Source of the DNA: Phocaeicola_A sp036804505
Lineage (GTDB): Bacteria; Bacteroidota; Bacteroidia; Bacteroidales; Bacteroidaceae
Length of the DNA stretch: 64,000 bases
Direction of reading: 5' to 3'
Assembly: GCA_036804505.1 (NCBI GenBank)
Contig: DAIRSI010000006.1
Location: 1 to 64,000 of the forward strand
Shown here piece by piece: positions 16,302-25,290 of this stretch (its first letter is position 1; each line of letters starts with the position of its first letter). Position numbers and translations under genes: made by a program. The notes beneath the pieces were generated by a model. The model saw only the letters and a program-made list of their open reading frames with translations, ran no database searches and was not told the DNA's origin.

Positions 16302-17447
16302 ATGGCAATCACCGTTAAAGAAGTTTCAAACTCCAAGGAGTTAAAGACATTCATAAGATTCAATTACAAACTTTACAAAAAGAATCCTTATTCCGTTCCT
16401 GACTTATTTGATGACATGTTGAACACATTCAATCCCAAGAAGAATGCGGCATTTGAATTCTGTGAAGCCAAATACTTCCTGGCATATAATGAAAAGGGAG
16501 AAGTTGTGGGACGCGTTGCAGGCATCATCAATCACAAGGCCAACAAGACGTGGGAAAAGAAAGAAATCCGATTCGGATGGATTGATTTTCTAGATGATAT
16601 AAATATATCGAAAGCCCTCATAGAGACGGTGGAAGAATGGGGACGAAGCAAAGGAATGGAAAACTTGGTAGGCCCACTGGGATTCACAGATATGGATGCC
16701 GAAGGAATGCTGGTGGAAGGATATGACAAACTCAGTACCATGGCTACCATATATAACTACCCCTATTATCCGGAGCATATGCAGAAACTAGGTTTTCAGA
16801 AAGATGCCGACTGGGTGGAATTCCAGATTATGATTCCAAAGGAAGAACCGGAAAAGATGAAACGAATCACGAATATCGTGAAACAGAAATATGGATTGAA
16901 AATCAAAAAATATACTTCCTCACGCAAGATATCAAAGGATTACGGACAAAAAATCTTCGAACTCATCAATGAATCCTACGCAAAGTTATACGGATTCTCG
17001 GCCTTGTCACAAGGCCAGATTGACCAGTATGTAAAGATGTATCTGCCTATCGTGGATTTGAGGATGATTACCCTTATCACTGATGCCAGTGATGAATTAG
17101 TCGGCGTGGGTATTTCAATGCCTTCCTTGAGCAGAGCCCTGCAAAAGGGCAAAGGCCGTCTGCTTCCTTTCGGATGGTACTATCTGGCTAAAGCCTTGTG
17201 GCTGAAAAGGGCAGACAATCTGGACCTACTGCTTGTAGCTGTCAAACCTGAATTCCAAAACAAAGGAGTCAACGCACTGCTGTTTTCAGATTTGATTCCC
17301 GTCTATCAGCAAATGGGATTCAAGTTTGCCGAAAGCAATCCCGAGCTGGAAGTCAATTCGGCAGTCCAGAAACAGTGGGAATATTTCGAGACTTATCAAC
17401 ATAAACGCCGCCGCTCTTTCGTACGGCCCATCGAATATACTGATTAA
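16302..17447 (+). CDS. GNAT-fold acyltransferase-like protein (YghO type)
   Basis: This 381-residue protein has no signal peptide. The N-terminal half contains a conserved YKKNPYSVP stretch and LVGPLGFTDMDAEGMLVEG; the C-terminal part (about 300-345) has a GNAT-like acyl-CoA-binding strand-helix (LDLLLVAVKPEFQNKGVNALLF). It resembles the YghO group of putative N-acyltransferases. Relatives have been associated with lipid metabolism in some bacteria, but nothing in this neighbourhood supports a substrate. A weak promoter-like TATCTTTA lies at 16261-16268. Confidence 0.7.
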   Translation: MAITVKEVSNSKELKTFIRFNYKLYKKNPYSVPDLFDDMLNTFNPKKNAAFEFCEAKYFLAYNEKGEVVGRVAGIINHKANKTWEKKEIRFGWIDFLDDINISKALIETVEEWGRSKGMENLVGPLGFTDMDAEGMLVEGYDKLSTMATIYNYPYYPEHMQKLGFQKDADWVEFQIMIPKEEPEKMKRITNIVKQKYGLKIKKYTSSRKISKDYGQKIFELINESYAKLYGFSALSQGQIDQYVKMYLPIVDLRMITLITDASDELVGVGISMPSLSRALQKGKGRLLPFGWYYLAKALWLKRADNLDLLLVAVKPEFQNKGVNALLFSDLIPVYQQMGFKFAESNPELEVNSAVQKQWEYFETYQHKRRRSFVRPIEYTD

Positions 17448-17462
17448 AAATACGTAAGAAGA

Positions 17463-19421
17463 ATGAGTGAAGATAAAGAATTATCCTTTCAAGAAACTCC
17501 CGAAAAATCCAACGCGAACGTTGAATATACCGAAGATAATATCCGGCATCTGAGTGATATGGAACACGTCAGGATTCGTCCCGGCATGTACATCGGAAAA
17601 CTTGGTGACGGTTCCTATCCGGAAGACGGAATATATGTCTTGCTGAAAGAAATCATCGATAATTCCATCGACGAATTCAAAATGGATGTAGGAAAGAGGA
17701 TTGAGGTAGATGTTGAAGATAACCTGCGCGTCAGTGTCCGTGACTACGGACGCGGAATTCCTTTGGGTAAACTGATTGAAGCTGTAAGCAAACTGAATAC
17801 CGGAGGAAAATATGACAGTAAAGCTTTCAAGAAAAGCGTCGGTCTGAACGGTGTGGGTGCAAAAGCAGTCAATGCATTGAGCAGCCATTTTGTAGTAAGC
17901 AGCTTCCGTGAAGGAAAAGTACGCACTGCAACATTTGAAGAAGGAATTCTTAAATCGGACGTTACGGAAAATACTCAGGACGAAAACGGTACATACATAT
18001 TCTTCGAACCGGACAACAAGCTGTTCGTAAACTATAGCTTCCGCAACGAATATATCGAAACCATGTTGCGCAACTATACATATCTTAATACGGGATTGTC
18101 CATTATCTTCAACGGACAGAGAATAGCCAGCCGCAACGGTCTTTCCGACCTTCTCAACGACACAATGACGGCTCAGAGCCTTTATCCGATTATCCATTTG
18201 AAAGGAGAAGACATCGAAATAGCATTTACTCACACCGGACAATATGGTGAAGAATACCACAGCTTTGTAAACGGACAGCACACTACACAGGGAGGAACGC
18301 ATCAAAGCGCTTTCAAGGAACATATCGCACGTACCATCAAGGAGTATTTCAACAAGAACCTCGATTACAACGATATCCGTAATGGAATGGTTGCAGCCAT
18401 TGCCATCAATGTGGAAGAGCCCATGTTCGAGAGCCAGACAAAAATCAAACTGGGGTCTACCGTCATGTATCAAGGAGGCCCGTCAGTGAACAAATACATC
18501 GGAGACTTCATCAAAACGGAAGTAGATAACTTCCTGCATAAGAATACTGACATCGCAGATGTCATGCTGCAAAAGATACAAGACTCCGAAAAAGAACGGA
18601 AAGCCATTGCCGGAATCACCAAACTGGCAAGAGACCGGGCCAAGAAAGCCAATCTTCACAACAGGAAACTTCGCGACTGCCGCATCCATCTCAGCGATAC
18701 CAAAGGCGACAATTTAGAAGAAAGTTCCATCTTCATCACTGAGGGAGATTCTGCATCAGGCTCCATCACAAAGAGCCGTGATGTCAATACCCAAGCTGTT
18801 TTTTCTTTACGTGGAAAACCTCTCAATTCCTACGGACTGACCAAGAAAGTAGTTTATGAGAATGAGGAATTCAACCTTCTGCAAGCCGCCCTCAACATAG
18901 AAGACGGACTCGAAGGATTACGATACAACAAAGTGATCGTAGCTACCGATGCCGATGTCGATGGAATGCACATCCGCTTGCTTATGATTACCTTTTTCCT
19001 GCAATTCTTCCCCGACCTTATTAAGAAAGGTCATGTGTACATTCTGCAAACACCGCTTTTCAGAGTAAGGAACAAGAAAAAAAGCATCAAGGGATATAAA
19101 GAACCGGCAAACGTAACGGAAACCAAAAAATCGGATTTCGTCACACGATACTGCTACTCGGATGAAGAAAGACAAAAGGCTATTGCCGACTTGGGACCGA
19201 ATCCGGAAATAACCCGATTCAAAGGATTGGGTGAAATATCCCCGGATGAATTCAAGTATTTCATCGGCAGTGACATGAGACTAGAACAAGTGACTCTGCG
19301 TAAAACCGATGCAGTGAAAGAACTGCTTGGTTTCTTTATGGGAAAAAACACGATGGAAAGACAGACCTTCATCATCAACAATCTTGTTGTTGAAGAAGAC
19401 AAAGTAGACAGAGACGTATGA
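17463..19421 (+). CDS. parE: DNA topoisomerase IV subunit B (GyrB/ParE family)
   Basis: ATPase subunit of a type IIA topoisomerase. Visible are the GHKL ATPase motifs (EIIDNSIDEF, DYGRGIP, GLNGVGAKAVNALS), the transducer Lys region (QGGTHQSAF), and the TOPRIM elements (EGDSASGS near residue 430, DADVDGMHI near 500). At 652 residues it matches the shorter Bacteroidetes ParE rather than GyrB. The gene is not followed by parC; instead its stop overlaps the coaD start by 4 bases. Confidence 0.9.
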   Translation: MSEDKELSFQETPEKSNANVEYTEDNIRHLSDMEHVRIRPGMYIGKLGDGSYPEDGIYVLLKEIIDNSIDEFKMDVGKRIEVDVEDNLRVSVRDYGRGIPLGKLIEAVSKLNTGGKYDSKAFKKSVGLNGVGAKAVNALSSHFVVSSFREGKVRTATFEEGILKSDVTENTQDENGTYIFFEPDNKLFVNYSFRNEYIETMLRNYTYLNTGLSIIFNGQRIASRNGLSDLLNDTMTAQSLYPIIHLKGEDIEIAFTHTGQYGEEYHSFVNGQHTTQGGTHQSAFKEHIARTIKEYFNKNLDYNDIRNGMVAAIAINVEEPMFESQTKIKLGSTVMYQGGPSVNKYIGDFIKTEVDNFLHKNTDIADVMLQKIQDSEKERKAIAGITKLARDRAKKANLHNRKLRDCRIHLSDTKGDNLEESSIFITEGDSASGSITKSRDVNTQAVFSLRGKPLNSYGLTKKVVYENEEFNLLQAALNIEDGLEGLRYNKVIVATDADVDGMHIRLLMITFFLQFFPDLIKKGHVYILQTPLFRVRNKKKSIKGYKEPANVTETKKSDFVTRYCYSDEERQKAIADLGPNPEITRFKGLGEISPDEFKYFIGSDMRLEQVTLRKTDAVKELLGFFMGKNTMERQTFIINNLVVEEDKVDRDV

Positions 19422-19876
19422 AAAGAATCGGCATATTTCCCGGATCGTTCGATCCCTTTACCAAAGGACATTATTCCATTGTAGAGAGAGCCTTATCCTT
19501 CATGGACGAAATCATCATCGGCGTAGCTGTCAACAACGACAAGCACACCATGTTCTCGAAAGAAAAAAGGGTGCAAATGATTCAGGAGTTGTATAAGGAT
19601 AACCCACGAGTCAGTGTAGAAGCTTTCGAAGAAATCACCACGGACTTTGCCAAAAAGAAAAATGCAGGGTTCATCATCCGAGGGATTCGTACGGCAGATG
19701 ATTTTCAATATGAAGATACGGTGGCTTATGTCTATCGTCAAATCAGTGGAATAGAAACTATTCTGTTGTTTACAGAGCCTGATCTCATCCATGTCAGTTC
19801 CACCATTGTCCGCGAATTGCTGCGTTACCACAAAGATGTTTCCCAATTCCTTCCGGAAGGCATGAAAATAGATTAA
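19418..19876 (+). CDS. coaD: Pantetheine-phosphate adenylyltransferase
   Basis: CoaD transfers AMP from ATP to 4'-phosphopantetheine, the penultimate step of coenzyme A synthesis. The 152-residue protein shows the nucleotidyltransferase motif GSFDPFTKGH (9-18), IIRGIR for substrate binding, and the C-terminal HVSSTIVREL motif (usually ISSTxVRE). Start ATGA overlaps the parE stop. Complete and of normal length. Confidence 0.95.
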   Translation: MKRIGIFPGSFDPFTKGHYSIVERALSFMDEIIIGVAVNNDKHTMFSKEKRVQMIQELYKDNPRVSVEAFEEITTDFAKKKNAGFIIRGIRTADDFQYEDTVAYVYRQISGIETILLFTEPDLIHVSSTIVRELLRYHKDVSQFLPEGMKID

Positions 19877-19899
19877 AACAAATTGCAAATACTTTTATA

Positions 19900-21501
19900 A
19901 TGACAAAAAAAATCATTGCTGTCGCACTTTTGCTTTTATTGACCGGATATGCGACGGCCCAAAACAATCGATTAAGTGATTCTCCCATAAGAAAACTTCA
20001 GATGGCTGAATTCGCAATCAGCAATCTGTATGTAGATACAGTAAATGAAAAGAAACTGGTAGAAGATGCCATTGAAGGAATGTTGGGACAACTCGATCCG
20101 CATTCCACATACTCAACGGCAGAAGAAGTTAAAAAATTAAACGAGCCCTTGCAAGGAAACTTTGAAGGCATTGGCGTCCAGTTCAATATGTCTCAGGATA
20201 CTTTGCTCATCATTCAACCTGTAAGCAACGGTCCTTCGGAGAAAGTCGGTATTATGGCAGGAGATCGTATCATCACCGTCAATGATTCTACTATAGCCGG
20301 AGTCAAGATGAGCACAGAAGAAATTATGCGCCGTCTTCGTGGAGCCAAGGGTACAAAAGTAAAACTGGGAATCATCAGAAGAGGAATCAAAGACCTTCTT
20401 TTCTTCACGGTGGTTCGAGACAAAATTCCTGTACACAGTATAGATGCTTCTTACATTATCAGACCGGGAATAGGATATATCCGGGTAAATAGTTTTGGAG
20501 CAACAACATCGAATGAATTCAATCAGGCCGTTTTTCTATTGCAGAAAAAAGGCATGAATGATTTGATTCTTGACTTACAGGGCAATGGCGGCGGCTATCT
20601 GAATGCAGCTATTGATCTGGCAAATGAATTTCTACCCCAACATTCCCTGATTGTCTACACAGAAGGTTCGAAAAGTCCGAGAAGCGAGTTCTTCGCTCAA
20701 GGTAATGGGCATTTGCTGAAAGGCAGAGTAATTGTATTAGCTGATGACTACACAGCTTCGGCTGCAGAAATCGTTACCGGAGCCATACAAGACTGGGACA
20801 GAGGATTGGTTGTCGGACGCAGAACATTTGGAAAAGGTCTCGTACAGCGTCCTATCGACTTGCCTGACGGCTCCATGATACGACTGACGGTAGCCCGCTA
20901 TTATACACCTAGCGGTCGCTGCATTCAAAAGCCCTACGTAAAAGGAAAGGAACGAGATTATGAAATGGACCTCATCAACCGTTACAACAGTGGCCAGATG
21001 ATTCATGCAGACAGTATACATTTTCCCGATTCATTGAAATATACCACCAAGCGCCTTCACAGAAGCGTATATGGCGGAGGAGGTATCATGCCCGACTACT
21101 TTGTTCCCTTGGATACCACCCGATACAGTGATTACCATCGCCAGCTTGTAGCAAAAGGTGCAGTCATACAAACCAATCTGAAGTATGTAGATGCTCATCG
21201 CAAACAACTGAAAGAAAAATACAATAGTTTCGACAGTTTCTACAAGAACTTCACGGTTCCGGAAGAAATGATGAAACAACTCGTAAAAAGTGGGGAGGAA
21301 AGCGGAGTAAAATATAATGAAAAAGAATTCAACTCATCGAAAAAAATGCTTGAAGTCCAATTGAAAGGTTTAGTTGCCAGGGATTTGTGGGATATGAGTG
21401 AATACTTCCAAATCATTAATGAAGAAGACCCTAGCATCCAGAAAGCCCTCGAGCTGATTCAGCGGAACGACTTTGACAAACTAGGTACAAAAGCAAAATA
21501 G
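19900..21501 (+). CDS. S41-family C-terminal processing peptidase (CtpA type)
   Basis: A periplasmic tail-specific protease. A signal peptide occupies about residues 1-20 (TGYATA then QNN). A PDZ domain (about 85-175) precedes the protease core; the Ser-Lys dyad is Ser287 in DDYTASAAE and Lys312 in RRTFGKGLVQRP. The C-terminal 130 residues are helical and lack a second domain. It lies 23 bases after coaD and may be read with it. Confidence 0.92.
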   Translation: MTKKIIAVALLLLLTGYATAQNNRLSDSPIRKLQMAEFAISNLYVDTVNEKKLVEDAIEGMLGQLDPHSTYSTAEEVKKLNEPLQGNFEGIGVQFNMSQDTLLIIQPVSNGPSEKVGIMAGDRIITVNDSTIAGVKMSTEEIMRRLRGAKGTKVKLGIIRRGIKDLLFFTVVRDKIPVHSIDASYIIRPGIGYIRVNSFGATTSNEFNQAVFLLQKKGMNDLILDLQGNGGGYLNAAIDLANEFLPQHSLIVYTEGSKSPRSEFFAQGNGHLLKGRVIVLADDYTASAAEIVTGAIQDWDRGLVVGRRTFGKGLVQRPIDLPDGSMIRLTVARYYTPSGRCIQKPYVKGKERDYEMDLINRYNSGQMIHADSIHFPDSLKYTTKRLHRSVYGGGGIMPDYFVPLDTTRYSDYHRQLVAKGAVIQTNLKYVDAHRKQLKEKYNSFDSFYKNFTVPEEMMKQLVKSGEESGVKYNEKEFNSSKKMLEVQLKGLVARDLWDMSEYFQIINEEDPSIQKALELIQRNDFDKLGTKAK

Positions 21502-21652
21502 GAAAAGAAATCTCAACTTGTAAAAAAGATAAAAAGTAAAGAAGATTTAGCCATTTTTTAAATGTCCGTTATTTGTTTTTCAAAGAAAGATGTCATATCT
21601 TAGCCGACGTAGATTTCAGAGGAATAATAACAAATTTATTAAACTTTGAGTT

Positions 21653-21865
21653 ATGAGAGCAAAAGAACAAAACCCAAACGCTCATTGGCTATCTGACGAA
21701 GATCTTGCATCTCCGTCATGCGCGAAACCGGAAGAGGTGGGAAAAAAGCCAAAGGGAAAAGATCCTCTAATAATTCTGGCGTGGAATATCTTGGATGATT
21801 TACGTGAAAAAGTCAAGATGGTGAACAAAATGTCAAAAGAAGACACGGGGGATTTCTGGTATTAA
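21653..21865 (+). CDS. Small hydrophilic protein of unknown function
   Basis: A 70-residue ORF with a charged, Pro/Lys-rich first half and a C-terminal helix (PLIILAWNILDDLREKVKMV). No signal peptide or known motif. Support for a real gene: it has its own leader with a TTTG (about 21570) and a TATCTTAG (about 21594), an ATG start, and a strong terminator 19 bases after its stop. The product could be a small regulator or partner protein; I do not recognise it. Confidence 0.6.
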   Translation: MRAKEQNPNAHWLSDEDLASPSCAKPEEVGKKPKGKDPLIILAWNILDDLREKVKMVNKMSKEDTGDFWY

Positions 21866-21883
21866 TGATTCTATACAATATAG

Positions 21884-21911
21884 GGGTTGCCTGCAAACGG
21901 CAACCCTTTTT
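21884..21911. terminator. Rho-independent terminator
   Basis: GGGTTGCC at 21884-21891 pairs with GGCAACCC at 21899-21906 around a 7-base loop, followed by TTTTT. It ends the small-protein transcript and lies next to the convergent ybeY end. Confidence 0.85.
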
Positions 21912-21913
21912 GT

Positions 21914-22327
21914 TTATTTACGCAAAGCTAATGCCTTGTTCTCTGCATCTTCCATTCCGGCTCTTTCCCCCGGTCCCTTATCATTCAGTCCGCAAAGATG
22001 AAGAATGCCATGTATAATAACGCGATGTAATTCATCATCATAGTTCAGGCCAAGTTGCTGAGCATTGCTTTTTACCGTATCCAAACTGATGAAGATGTCA
22101 CCGCTTATCGTACTTTCTTCACTGTAATCGAAAGTGATGATATCCGTAAAGTAGTCATGATGAAGATACTGCTTGTTTACTTCCAATATTTTCTCGTCAT
22201 TGCAAAATATATAGGCTATTTCACCTATTTTCTTGGAATATTGGGCCGCAACTTCCTTTATCCAACCATTGTTTTCACGATGCTTCAATGTCGGTAATTT
22301 CACTCCTTCTGTCTGATAACTAATCAT
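21914..22327 (-). CDS. ybeY: Endoribonuclease YbeY (rRNA maturation factor)
   Basis: YbeY is a single-strand RNA nuclease needed for 16S rRNA 3' maturation and ribosome quality control. The 137-residue protein has VNKQYLHHDYFTDIITFDYSE in the centre and the metal-binding motif HGILHLCGLND (106-116). The third His of the canonical HGxLHLxGxDH is Asp116 here, which I believe is usual for Bacteroidetes members. It is transcribed divergently from the SpmAB gene. Confidence 0.9.
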   Translation of the reverse strand: MISYQTEGVKLPTLKHRENNGWIKEVAAQYSKKIGEIAYIFCNDEKILEVNKQYLHHDYFTDIITFDYSEESTISGDIFISLDTVKSNAQQLGLNYDDELHRVIIHGILHLCGLNDKGPGERAGMEDAENKALALRK

Positions 22328-22348
22328 AGGCTTCTAAATTTATTAATA

Positions 22349-22386
22349 CAAAGATAGTTCTATTTCATTAGAAAATTGTAATTTTG
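22349..22386. promoter_or_regulatory. Divergent -7 elements for ybeY and spmAB
   Basis: On the minus strand 22349-22356 reads TATCTTTG towards ybeY; on the plus strand 22379-22386 reads TAATTTTG towards the SpmAB gene. Both fit TAnnTTTG, but no clear TTTG boxes lie at the right distance. Confidence 0.45.
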
Positions 22387-22406
22387 CTCTGAAAAATTAT
22401 TGGAGC

Positions 22407-23639
22407 ATGGTTCTGAACTACATTTGGATAGCTTTCTTTATCATCGCCTTTATCGTGGCTTTGGTAAAATTAATATTTTGGGGTGACATACAAGTGTTTC
22501 CTGATATGATGAATTCCACATTTTCATCGGCTAAAACAGCCTTCGAGATTTCTTTAGGACTTACCGGAGTCCTCTCGCTTTGGCTTGGTGTCATGAAAAT
22601 AGGAGAAAAAGGAGGAGTAGTCAATGCCTTGGGACGTTTTCTGAGTCCATTGTTCAGCAAGCTGTTCCCTGACATACCCAAAGGCCATCCGGTTATGGGC
22701 AATATTTTCATGAATATCGCCGCCAACATGTTAGGATTGGATAATGCAGCCACTCCACTGGGATTGAAAGCCATGGAAGGACTACAGGAACTGAATGTAA
22801 AAAAGGATACGGCAACCAATCCCATGATTATGTTTCTTGTACTGAATACTTCGGGTCTTACCATTATCCCTATCAGCATTATGGTATACCGTGCACAATT
22901 AGGAGCCGCACAACCTACCGATATATTTGTACCTATATTGCTTGCCACATTCTTTTCTACTTTGGCGGGAATCATTTGCGTAAGCCTTTATCAGAAAATC
23001 AATTTGTTCAACCGTGTCATTCTGTTTACTTTAGGAGGGATGTGCCTTTTTACCGCTGCCATCATCTGGGGGTGCAGCCAAATGGACAAAGACACACTGA
23101 ACACCCTAAGCACCTCAGTAGCCAATATACTTCTGTTTCTCATCATTATAGCCTTTATCATCGCCGGATTCAGAAAGAAAATCAATGTCTACGACAGCTT
23201 CATCGAAGGAGCAAAAGAAGGCTTCACCACTGCAGTGAGAATCATCCCCTACCTTGTAGCCATACTAGTGGCAATAGGAGTGTTCAGAGCCTCGGGTGCA
23301 ATGGATTTGATGATTGATGGAGTAAGCCGGTCTTTTTCCTGGATGGGATTCAACACCGACTTCATCGGAGCCCTGCCGACAGCTTTCATGAAACCTTTGA
23401 GTGGCAGCGGTGCCAGAGGCCTTATGGTAGACGCCATGACAACATACGGAGCCGATTCATTTATCGGACGGCTCTCTTGCGTATTCCAAGGTTCTACCGA
23501 TACGACATTCTACATATTGGCTGTATATTTCGGTTCTGTAGGCATTAAAAACACACGTCATGCCATCCCTTGTGGTTTGCTGGCCGATCTTGCCGGTGTG
23601 ATTGCAGCTATCTTTATTTGTTATCTTTTTTTCCATTAA
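22407..23639 (+). CDS. Fused spore-maturation-type membrane protein (SpmA-SpmB, nucleoside recognition domains)
   Basis: A 410-residue membrane protein with about ten hydrophobic segments and two Gate (nucleoside-recognition) domains. The first half matches SpmA (GHPVMGNIFMNIAANMLGLD then NAATPLGLKAME); the second matches SpmB (FIEGAKEGFTTAVRIIPYLV, PTAFMKPLSGSGARGLMVDA, FQGSTDTTFYILAVYFGS). In spore formers these are separate proteins needed for spore core dehydration; in this non-spore-forming group the fused protein has no firm function, though Gate domains suggest transport. Confidence 0.85.
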   Translation: MVLNYIWIAFFIIAFIVALVKLIFWGDIQVFPDMMNSTFSSAKTAFEISLGLTGVLSLWLGVMKIGEKGGVVNALGRFLSPLFSKLFPDIPKGHPVMGNIFMNIAANMLGLDNAATPLGLKAMEGLQELNVKKDTATNPMIMFLVLNTSGLTIIPISIMVYRAQLGAAQPTDIFVPILLATFFSTLAGIICVSLYQKINLFNRVILFTLGGMCLFTAAIIWGCSQMDKDTLNTLSTSVANILLFLIIIAFIIAGFRKKINVYDSFIEGAKEGFTTAVRIIPYLVAILVAIGVFRASGAMDLMIDGVSRSFSWMGFNTDFIGALPTAFMKPLSGSGARGLMVDAMTTYGADSFIGRLSCVFQGSTDTTFYILAVYFGSVGIKNTRHAIPCGLLADLAGVIAAIFICYLFFH

Positions 23640-23697
23640 TAAGCCGATAAAATTAGTTAATTAATGGATAATATGGGAATAACAATCATTATTTGAG

Positions 23698-23705
23698 TAT
23701 TTTTG
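23698..23705 (+). promoter_or_regulatory. Candidate -7 element of the fimbrillin-like lipoprotein gene
   Basis: TATTTTTG matches TAnnTTTG, 28 bases before the ATG at 23734. No matching upstream TTTG at 19-21 bases. Confidence 0.4.
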
Positions 23706-23733
23706 CAAGAAATTTTCTTAATAACGTTATAAA

Positions 23734-25272
23734 ATGACATCGCATATGGTGAAACTGCTGTTTTATATTAAATATTCCATTCTTTTATGTCTTCCTCTTT
23801 TAATCTTTACTTCATGCAACAAAGATGACGAAGACATTGTATATACTTATAACTTGACCGCCAGCGTTCCATCCATAAATGGTGTTTCGGGAACCGGCGA
23901 TATTCTTTCAGGCACTTGGGAAAGCGGGACTGAAGTGGCGTCACTGAATCTTACAACGGCGAAAAAGAAAGTCATATATACCAATTCATCTACCGGCTCG
24001 ACTAGTTTCAATAGCTCGTCCACAGCATCTTACGCCAACAGTTCCAAGGTATCATTCTTTTACCCTGCTTCTGCTCTGACCATGGCAACGAGTGATACCA
24101 TCACACAGGTGCTCACTGTATCGGGACAAGATGGAACAATTAAAAATGCGGCTAAGTTCGCATATGCATGCGGGGCAGATACGGTAGCTGCAAGCAACAA
24201 CAACAGGTCTTCCGTTGTGAAAATGTCTCAGCTAATGGCGTTGGGGAAATTCTCTTTCATTACAAACGGCAGCCCCTTGCAGAATATTATCAAAATAGCA
24301 GTTTCGGCCACAGAAGGATCTTTCTACTCAGAGAGAGTCTATAACCTGAAAAAACAATATTTTACCAGCGACTACGTCGGTTCGAATATGGTTATCAGTA
24401 ACACATCCGGACTTTCAGGCTCAGCTACAGTAGCTCTATTTCCTTGCAACGATGTCAAACTCAGATTTCTTGTCACGACTCAAAGCGGAAAGGTCTATGA
24501 ATCTGAATCCAACAGTACTCTCACATTCTCTGCCGGTCAATATACAGATGCCGGATCATTCAACTGCACGGAAATAAATACATTGGCCAAGATTGGAGAC
24601 TATTTTTACGATGATGATACGTGGAGCAGCACCTACGATTCAAGTCGCAAGTGCGTAGGTATTATCTTTGCCCTTTGCAATTCAAAAGGTGATGTAGACA
24701 AATCTCTTTCGTCATCAGCATTTGGTAAAGTCATCGGCATTTATGACGCCAACAGCAGCAATACAGTTTCCTGGTCATCAGTCAGTGAAGCCGTTACAGG
24801 CAGAGACTCCATCCAGACAGTAGATGGAAGTGGCACTCAAGCAAATCTAATTTATGGCACCGAATCCAAATACCTGACAACAGCCACGATTGACAAAACA
24901 AGCGGACAGATCACTGCCTGGCCATCTTCAGGTGCTCTTTCCGATTTCAAAGGTTTACCCATAGATTCCAGATATATTTCGACTTATTACAAAGCATCTC
25001 ACGCCTGCTACTATTATCGGATTGGAAAAGTAGGATATGGGAGATGGAGATTACCCTCAGCCGGTGAATTGGCAATGGTTTTCGAACTGTACAAGTCAGG
25101 CTTTATGAATGCCGACAAGCACAAGACTTTCAACAATTTCATAGCTGGCGCCTATTGGAGTTCAACGATTTACGGCTACCACAAGGCTTGGGCCATCAAT
25201 TTCATAAGCGGTGCAATTTTTGCAAACAGTAAGGCTAGTTCATACTATGTCCGTCCTATTACAACATTCTAA
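23734..25272 (+). CDS. Fimbrillin-like lipoprotein with C-terminal DUF1566-type domain
   Basis: The N-terminus is a lipoprotein signal with lipobox FTSC (Cys near residue 28), followed by an acidic KDDED stretch that favours surface export in Bacteroidetes. Residues about 35-275 are beta-rich and Ser/Thr-rich with the pattern of Mfa-like fimbrillins (e.g. WESGTEVASLNLT, SSKVSFFYPASAL). The last 90 residues contain GRWRLPSAGELAMVF, GAYWSSTIY and YYVRPITTF, the marks of DUF1566/Fib_succ_major-type modules. Probably a surface adhesin or pilus-like component; exact role unknown. An alternative start is the Met at codon 5. Confidence 0.7.
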   Translation: MTSHMVKLLFYIKYSILLCLPLLIFTSCNKDDEDIVYTYNLTASVPSINGVSGTGDILSGTWESGTEVASLNLTTAKKKVIYTNSSTGSTSFNSSSTASYANSSKVSFFYPASALTMATSDTITQVLTVSGQDGTIKNAAKFAYACGADTVAASNNNRSSVVKMSQLMALGKFSFITNGSPLQNIIKIAVSATEGSFYSERVYNLKKQYFTSDYVGSNMVISNTSGLSGSATVALFPCNDVKLRFLVTTQSGKVYESESNSTLTFSAGQYTDAGSFNCTEINTLAKIGDYFYDDDTWSSTYDSSRKCVGIIFALCNSKGDVDKSLSSSAFGKVIGIYDANSSNTVSWSSVSEAVTGRDSIQTVDGSGTQANLIYGTESKYLTTATIDKTSGQITAWPSSGALSDFKGLPIDSRYISTYYKASHACYYYRIGKVGYGRWRLPSAGELAMVFELYKSGFMNADKHKTFNNFIAGAYWSSTIYGYHKAWAINFISGAIFANSKASSYYVRPITTF

Positions 25273-25290
25273 GGAAACAGAAATTGGAAA

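Noticed and set aside
17481..18473. 330-codon open frame antisense to parE
   Set aside because: It lies fully inside the clear parE gene on the other strand, has no family motif and no start context; a shadow frame.
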